From Anaerolineae bacterium (GTDB lineage Bacteria > Chloroflexota > Anaerolineae > JAADDB01), in contig WFQT01000529.1 of NCBI GenBank assembly GCA_015486895.1, positions 1 through 10,590 of the forward strand: 10,590 nucleotides of DNA, written 5' to 3'. The number at the start of each line of letters is the position of its first letter. The stretch's first letter is position 1. Both the position numbers and the translations under genes were made by a program. This document shows positions 6,823-10,590 of the stretch, piece after piece. The notes beneath the pieces are model-generated. The model was given only the letters and a program-made list of their open reading frames with translations, made no database searches and had not been told where the DNA came from.

Positions 6823-6916
6823 TGTTTCCTCAATGCCTCCATAACCCGCTTGTTTGTCGTGGCATTTTGATAACCTCCGGCCTCGTGCCGAAAATCAGAG
6901 CGATGCGCTTGCTCAT
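6819..6916 (-). pseudogene. wecB: Scar of a deleted operon gene, N-terminus of UDP-GlcNAc 2-epimerase
   Basis: Reading from ATG at 6916, the DNA encodes MSKRIALIFGTRPEVIKM, an excellent match to the start of WecB/MnaA (UDP-N-acetylglucosamine 2-epimerase, which makes UDP-ManNAc; the family begins with ...FGTRPEAIKMAP...). After Met18 the similarity stops and the frame ends at 6830. In a different frame, about 6866 down to the TGA at 6821-6819, the DNA reads NATTNKRVMEALRKQ and stops in an ATGA overlap with the next gene's start, as a real operon gene end would. The ATG at 6916 itself forms ATGA with the stop of the upstream gene. The simplest reading is an internal deletion of about 1 kb that kept the first 18 codons and roughly the last 15. 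That the tail also came from wecB is inference; it could belong to another gene. Confidence 0.75.
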
Positions 6917-8052
6917 TCTCTTTCTCCCGTCAACCGCTGGTACAGCGCCGCGATCTCGTCGCCGTAACGCTCCCATGTGTATGGCTCGATCCGACGGCGT
7001 GCGGCACGCCCCATTTCCTCCCGCAGATCTTTCTCCCGATAGAGCTGCGCCATTGCCGCCGCCAGGGCATCAACATCACGCACGGGAACGAAAATCCCAT
7101 CCACGCCACCGCGGGCCAGCGAGCCGCTGTTTTCCGTGACGATCAGCGGCAGTCCCGACGCCATCGCCTCGTAAGTCACCAGCGCACTCCCCTCGTCCAG
7201 CGAGGGGAAGACGAAAACATGCGCCGAGCGGTACAGCCCCACCGGATCGACGTGCCCGGCCCACCGGACGCCGGGCAGGCCATCGTAGCGGGCCAGCATG
7301 GCCTGGCTGTTGTTCTGGACGCGCCCGGCCAGGATCAGTTCGGCATCGGGCAGCGCCAAACGGCGCCACGCCTCCAGCAGGTAGTGGACGCCTTTGCGGA
7401 TGCCGATCTGCCCGACGAAGAGGAACCGGATGGGCGACTCTGGGCGTTCCACCGGCGGCGAGAACCGCTCCGCATCCACGCCGAATGGGATCACCGCGAT
7501 TTTCTCGCGGGGCACGCCGTGGGACAAAAACGTCTTCAGGACGAACGCCGACGGGACGACAATGCGGTCCGCCTCTTCGATCTCCGCCAGATTCCGCTCC
7601 CGCCATTTCGGAATGGGGATGTACGAAAGCCCCAGACGGGCGAATTCTTCCTTCAGCAGCCGGTACTGGTGAACGGGATGGGTAATGGGCCAGTCCACGA
7701 CGGTGATCATCCCCATCTCGTGCGCTTTCGGGATAGCGTGGCGGGCGAAATTTGCCCATCCGTGGAAGATCGCCGCTTCCTCTAAGTGGGACGCAGCCCA
7801 GCGGTCGAACCATTCCCCCTGAAGATACTCCAGCAAGCGACGGCGGTCGTAGATCGCGAGGCGGCGGAGGATGCGGTGCGGCAGGCCCATTTGCCGTATC
7901 CGATTCGCTGGAACCTCCGTGGGCACGGCGCTGCTGCAAAGCAAGCGATGGAGCATGTGGTGACTATGAATACCTTGCACGGCGTGCCAGGCAGTGGTGC
8001 CGATGCCGCCGCCGGCAAAGCGCACGCCGATGGAGTAAACCACCTGGGACAT
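6913..8052 (-). CDS. Glycosyltransferase family 4 (GT-B fold)
   Basis: A 379-residue cytoplasmic or membrane-associated glycosyltransferase for surface-glycan synthesis. Visible landmarks are the glycine-rich N-terminal turn FAGGGIGTTAW (12-22), the linker VIPFGVDAERF (187-197), FVGQIGIRKG (212-221) at the start of the donor-binding domain, LAGRVQN (241-247), and the GT4 E-x7-E motif in FPSLDEGSALVTYEAMASG (E287, E295). The start at 8052 is chosen because AAGGAGG (8057-8063) lies 4 bases upstream and the ATG overlaps the TAA of the preceding gene (TAATG); a frame opening at 8097 would run well into that gene. The stop overlaps the scar's ATG as ATGA. GC is about 60-62%, like the genes upstream. 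The family is clear; donor sugar and acceptor are not. Confidence 0.93.
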   Translation of the reverse strand: MSQVVYSIGVRFAGGGIGTTAWHAVQGIHSHHMLHRLLCSSAVPTEVPANRIRQMGLPHRILRRLAIYDRRRLLEYLQGEWFDRWAASHLEEAAIFHGWANFARHAIPKAHEMGMITVVDWPITHPVHQYRLLKEEFARLGLSYIPIPKWRERNLAEIEEADRIVVPSAFVLKTFLSHGVPREKIAVIPFGVDAERFSPPVERPESPIRFLFVGQIGIRKGVHYLLEAWRRLALPDAELILAGRVQNNSQAMLARYDGLPGVRWAGHVDPVGLYRSAHVFVFPSLDEGSALVTYEAMASGLPLIVTENSGSLARGGVDGIFVPVRDVDALAAAMAQLYREKDLREEMGRAARRRIEPYTWERYGDEIAALYQRLTGERE

Positions 8053-9287
8053 TATGCCTCCTTCGCCCCGAGCACTTGTTTCATCGCGTCTAAGCAACGC
8101 CGGGAGCTATTTTCGTCGGCGTAGCGGTGGAAAAGCGCCAGAATGCGCCGTCGCCTTTCCGCGTCAGGGTCTTCGTCACGCAGCACCTGCTCCAGCCGTC
8201 CAACAAACGCATCGAAAGTTTCCATGACCTCGCCGGGCAGGAGGGCGCGGTAGCCCTCCACCAGACCGTAAGCCCTGTCGTAGCCGTCCAGGTCGGGATG
8301 GACGATGACGATGGGGCGAGCCAGGAGGACGTAGTCGTAAGCGATGGATGAAATGTCGGTGACCAAGATATCTGCCGCCACCAGCGCCTCCTGCACGTCC
8401 CGGTCGCCGAAAATTTCGTCGTAGCGGCGTACCCGGCCGCTGGATGCCAGCGACCTGAGCAGGTGCTGCATGTGCCAGTGCAGCTTCACAACGAACAGTG
8501 CGTCGTGTTGCTCCAGCAAGTTGTTCAAGACGCCGAGGTTGAAGTTGTCGAAAGGCCAGGGCGTGCGCACCGCCTCGCGCCTGGGATCCCAGGTGGGTGC
8601 GTACAGGATCAGCTTGCGAAAGTTTCTCGGCCGATGGAGGCCCGACTGAAACAGGATATCGTTGCGCGGGTAGCCGGTGATCGCTATCCGCGGCCGCGGT
8701 ATCGCCAGGATGCGGGCGAAATGCTCCGCCATGAAGTCGGAGGTGGTGAAGAAAAGGGTGTAACGGGCAGTATCCCCCACGATCTTGCGCCGGTCGCGGG
8801 GCCGGGTGCGTTTGTCCCCCAGTGCGATCCGCTTGATTCCCACGCCGTGCCAGGTCTGGAAAATCTTCTTCTCTCGCGGGTGTACGTGAGGAAGCACGGT
8901 GTAGAGGTGGTTGTCCACGACCCACGCCTCGGCACACAGGAGCGTCCACATCCCCCGCGGCGAGTACCGCCAGGAGCTGCCCGCCGGCGCGGGCTTTCGG
9001 TACGGATGCACCCAGACCGGCGTCAGCCATCGTTCACGCAGCGCCGCTTCGTAGAGGTATCGTGGGTTGCCGCCGTAGTTGGAGCCAGTGCCACAGGAGA
9101 ATGCCACGAGGCCAGGCTTCCGGGGAACGAGGAACGAAAGCGCCCAGGTGAGGGAACGTATCACCCTGAACAGTGCCAGTTGCACGAGCCGAAGAAACCG
9201 CCTGCGCCGGAATGCCCACATCGGGGGGTTCAATGCTACTGATTTGGGTCGGCGGTGAAGAAACGGCGAGAGGCTATTCGATCTCAT
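8052..9287 (-). CDS. CDP-glycerol glycerophosphotransferase family protein (TagB/TagF-like)
   Basis: This family moves glycerol-phosphate or ribitol-phosphate from a CDP-linked donor onto a lipid-linked acceptor or growing teichoic-acid-like chain at the inner membrane face. The 411-residue protein shows the C-terminal GT-B-like domain with QTWHGVGIK (144-152, catalytic-region His), GYPRND (205-210), YAPTWD (229-234), VVKLHWH (266-272) and LVTDISSIAYDY (308-319), the family's most typical motifs. A basic, hydrophobic stretch near residues 27-55 may attach it to the membrane. The first ATG (9287) overlaps the end of hepT by 14 bases and lacks a ribosome binding site; ATG at 9221 is an alternative, also without a clear one. 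Its last 185 residues align closely with the partial gene at 10029-10590, so the two are paralogs. Related enzymes also act on other polyol phosphates or sugars. Confidence 0.9.
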   Translation of the reverse strand: MRSNSLSPFLHRRPKSVALNPPMWAFRRRRFLRLVQLALFRVIRSLTWALSFLVPRKPGLVAFSCGTGSNYGGNPRYLYEAALRERWLTPVWVHPYRKPAPAGSSWRYSPRGMWTLLCAEAWVVDNHLYTVLPHVHPREKKIFQTWHGVGIKRIALGDKRTRPRDRRKIVGDTARYTLFFTTSDFMAEHFARILAIPRPRIAITGYPRNDILFQSGLHRPRNFRKLILYAPTWDPRREAVRTPWPFDNFNLGVLNNLLEQHDALFVVKLHWHMQHLLRSLASSGRVRRYDEIFGDRDVQEALVAADILVTDISSIAYDYVLLARPIVIVHPDLDGYDRAYGLVEGYRALLPGEVMETFDAFVGRLEQVLRDEDPDAERRRRILALFHRYADENSSRRCLDAMKQVLGAKEA

Positions 9288-9639
9288 AGCCGTGATCTTT
9301 TAGTATTCCTACGATATGTTGTCTAAATGGAGGCAAATCTGTTGTCGCCGTAAGCCAAACCACCCTGATGTCTACTCCCAGGTAGTCGTGGATCAGTTTA
9401 TTCCTCATGCCGATAGCTTTCTGCCACGGTACGTCAGGGTATACTTTCTGCAGGTCTTCAGAAATCCGTCCTGTAGCCTCGCCAATAATCTCTATCTGAC
9501 GGATGACCGCGTCCTGGAGCATTTCGTTGTGCTCGAATTCTTGCTCCGTTATTCCTTTCAAGTACAGAGCAATACGATTCGTAGAATCAAGGATATGCCG
9601 CAGGTATACGATGTCCCTTTCGGATTTTCGAACGCTCAT
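9274..9639 (-). CDS. hepT: HepT-like HEPN ribonuclease toxin
   Basis: HepT is a HEPN-domain RNase toxin that is silenced when its partner MntA adds AMP groups to a tyrosine in the toxin. The 121-residue protein is helical, with the HEPN catalytic signature R-x4-H-x-Y intact as RNKLIHDY (R79, H84, and the modifiable Tyr86). The N-terminal SERDIVYLRHILDS (6-19) and DAVIRQIEIIGEA (43-55) are typical of the family. It begins inside the 3' end of mntA, overlapping it by 53 bases. The ATG at 9639 is preceded by GAGG at a long spacing (12 bases), so translation probably depends on coupling. Its stop lies 14 bases inside the first possible start of the next gene. GC (about 42-53%) is clearly below its neighbours. 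Confidence 0.93.
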   Translation of the reverse strand: MSVRKSERDIVYLRHILDSTNRIALYLKGITEQEFEHNEMLQDAVIRQIEIIGEATGRISEDLQKVYPDVPWQKAIGMRNKLIHDYLGVDIRVVWLTATTDLPPFRQHIVGILKDHGYEIE

Positions 9640-9928
9640 AGAGAAGTTTTGCCTCTTTCAAGGCGTGAGGACGGAAATAAGGACTCAGTGCTCGCTCCGT
9701 AACCAGGTCGACGGGACGGCCGAAGAGCTCCGACAGAGCCTCCTCCATGTCTAGGAGCGTGAAAAAGCTAACCGGTCGTACGAACCGTACCAGTAGATCC
9801 ACATCGCTTTTCGGTGTCTCCTCCCCGCGAGCAAAGGAGCCGAAAACGTACAACTGATCAACGCCGTACTTGGCACAGATACGCTCAATCTCACTCACGG
9901 GAAACCTACTGTTAGGCACTTTTCCCAT
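9587..9928 (-). CDS. mntA: MntA-type minimal nucleotidyltransferase antitoxin
   Basis: A 113-residue minimal nucleotidyltransferase that, by family knowledge, neutralises HepT by AMPylation of its R-x4-H-x-Y tyrosine. Seen: VFGSFARGEETPKSDVDLLV (28-47), the GS...D-x-D nucleotidyltransferase motif with metal-binding Asp42 and Asp44, and a third Asp in GRPVDLV (Asp74). All three catalytic acids are present, so it should be active. I chose ATG 9928 because AAGGA (9937-9941) lies 8 bases upstream; a GTG at 9964 in the same frame would add 12 residues that do not look like the family. The tail after LLYER (about 95-99) is an extra 14 residues that overlap hepT in another frame. It sits with hepT between two teichoic-acid-type genes unrelated to its function. 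Confidence 0.92.
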   Translation of the reverse strand: MGKVPNSRFPVSEIERICAKYGVDQLYVFGSFARGEETPKSDVDLLVRFVRPVSFFTLLDMEEALSELFGRPVDLVTERALSPYFRPHALKEAKLLYERSKIRKGHRIPAAYP

Positions 9929-9975
9929 CTTTCTATTCCTTCCACGCACAAAGTGACTATGCACTACCTATGACA

Positions 9976-10004
9976 TCTATACCACATTGGCTTGCTCTCT
10001 GCAA
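9976..10004 (-). promoter_or_regulatory. Candidate promoter for mntA-hepT
   Basis: On the minus strand TTGCAG (10004-9999) is followed after exactly 17 bases by TATAGA (9981-9976). The -10 matches consensus at 4 of 6 positions and the -35 at 3 of 6. Transcription would begin near 9969, about 40 bases before the mntA ATG. It lies in the 64-base gap after the upstream transferase gene, as expected for an inserted cassette with its own promoter. Confidence 0.4.
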
Positions 10005-10028
10005 ACGACAGTAGGGAGCTTACGCTTG

Positions 10029-10590
10029 TCACTCGGTTTCAACTGCTATCCCCAACGCCGACACGATCTCCTGCACGCACCGCTCGGTGCTATGCCCATC
10101 GACATAGCGGTGGAAAAACGGCAAAACCCTGGAACGCCGCTCTCCCTGGGGATCTTTCCCTCGCAACGCAGCAGCCAGATAAGCGGCAAAATCATCATAG
10201 GTATCGCATACCGGCCCCGGGAGTAGATTCCTGTACCCGTCCACCAGCCCCTGCTCGCGGGCAAACTCCTCCGACGCCCGCTCCAGGAACAGCATCGGGC
10301 GATCCAGCAGGATGAAATCGTGGGCGATGGAGGAATAATCCGTCACCAGCAGATCCACGGCAGTCAGTGCCTCCTGCACGTCGGCCAGCCCGAAACACTC
10401 CTCGTAGTTGAAAAAGCGCCTTTCGCCGGAGGGCGAAGTAGGAAACACGAGCTTCTCCATCCCGCGGCGGTGCAGCCGGACGACCCAGACGGCCTCGTTT
10501 TCGGCCAGCAGTCGTTGCATGCCCATCAGGTCGTCCTCGGAGAAAGGCCACCACTCCGTGGCATGCCGGTTCCAGGTCGGTGCGTAGAGG
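10029..10590 (-). CDS. CDP-glycerol glycerophosphotransferase family protein, 5'-partial at window edge
   Basis: Only the C-terminal part (about 186 residues) is inside the window; the frame runs open past 10590, and the ATG at 10526 is internal. It begins LYAPTWN and contains WVVRLHRRG, DVQEALTAVDLLVTDYSSIA, then HDFILLDRP, and ends with FFHRYVDGHSTERCVQEIV, all lining up in order with the transferase at 8052-9287. It probably catalyses a related glycerol- or ribitol-phosphate transfer in a teichoic-acid-like pathway. The LVTDYSSIAHD form is closer to the classical TagB/TagF motif than the neighbour's LVTDISSIAYD. It is the most upstream gene of the minus-strand operon visible here, with the mntA-hepT pair directly after it. 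Confidence 0.9.
   Translation of the reverse strand, partial: LYAPTWNRHATEWWPFSEDDLMGMQRLLAENEAVWVVRLHRRGMEKLVFPTSPSGERRFFNYEECFGLADVQEALTAVDLLVTDYSSIAHDFILLDRPMLFLERASEEFAREQGLVDGYRNLLPGPVCDTYDDFAAYLAAALRGKDPQGERRSRVLPFFHRYVDGHSTERCVQEIVSALGIAVETE

Noticed and set aside
7219..7785. 188-codon plus-strand frame
   Set aside because: Antisense to the GT4 gene with its E-x7-E motif; no start signal or family pattern.
7076..7939. 287-codon minus-strand frame
   Set aside because: Out-of-phase shadow of the GT4 gene at 6913-8052; composition-driven.
8176..9030. 284-codon minus-strand frame in another phase
   Set aside because: Shadow of the same transferase gene, rich in Gly, Ala, Arg and Pro with no recognisable motif.
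8463..9242. Long plus-strand open frame of 259 codons
   Set aside because: It lies antisense to the CDP-glycerol-type transferase, whose motifs are clear. The frame is a by-product of high GC and its protein shows no family pattern.

Overview
The window is bacterial DNA with compact, mostly co-directional operons, Shine-Dalgarno starts and ATGA/TAATG overlaps. Composition is mosaic: hand-counted 60-base blocks give roughly 60-68% GC across most of 6901-9260 and 10029-10590, but about 42-53% across the toxin-antitoxin pair (9274-9928) and most of the 5683-6600 glycosyltransferase. I cannot name the organism. The YkoEDC-type transporter, HepT/MntA pair, CDP-glycerol-type transferases and degenerate intergenic elements would fit Chloroflexota or a Bacillota-like lineage; this is a weak inference.

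Plus strand, 1-4294: a thiamin-precursor salvage locus. thiD (5' end cut by the window edge) makes HMP-pyrophosphate. It is followed by a complete energy-coupling-factor importer of the YkoEDC type: membrane substrate-binding subunit ykoE, a double ATPase ykoD (TTGA overlap with ykoE), and the transmembrane coupling subunit ykoC. Together they would import a pyrimidine precursor of thiamin (or thiamin) and phosphorylate it. No TPP riboswitch is visible in the window.

Middle, 4295-5682: one minus-strand isoprenylcysteine-methyltransferase-like membrane protein (4556-5077), flanked by gene-free DNA. The gene-free DNA holds a 12-bp perfect palindrome (5160-5171), an 8-bp inverted repeat (5551-5568), a roughly 70-bp imperfect inverted repeat (5573-5643), and a tract sharing a 9-bp word with it (4437-4445).

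Minus strand, 10590 down to 5683: a surface-polysaccharide/teichoic-acid-like operon. In transcription order it holds a partial CDP-glycerol glycerophosphotransferase-family gene, a mntA-hepT toxin-antitoxin pair with its own plausible promoter, a second paralogous CDP-glycerol-type transferase, a GT4 glycosyltransferase, a 98-bp scar of a deleted gene, and another GT4 glycosyltransferase.

The most striking finding is that scar (6819-6916). It keeps a start codon in an ATGA overlap with the upstream gene and encodes 18 residues typical of the N-terminus of UDP-GlcNAc 2-epimerase (WecB/MnaA). It then loses frame and ends in an ATGA overlap with the next gene. An operon gene therefore appears to have been almost entirely deleted with both translational-coupling junctions kept. 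The next gene also changes base composition sharply near its codon 74, which suggests a recombinant gene. The toxin-antitoxin pair sits as a low-GC insert between two paralogous transferases.
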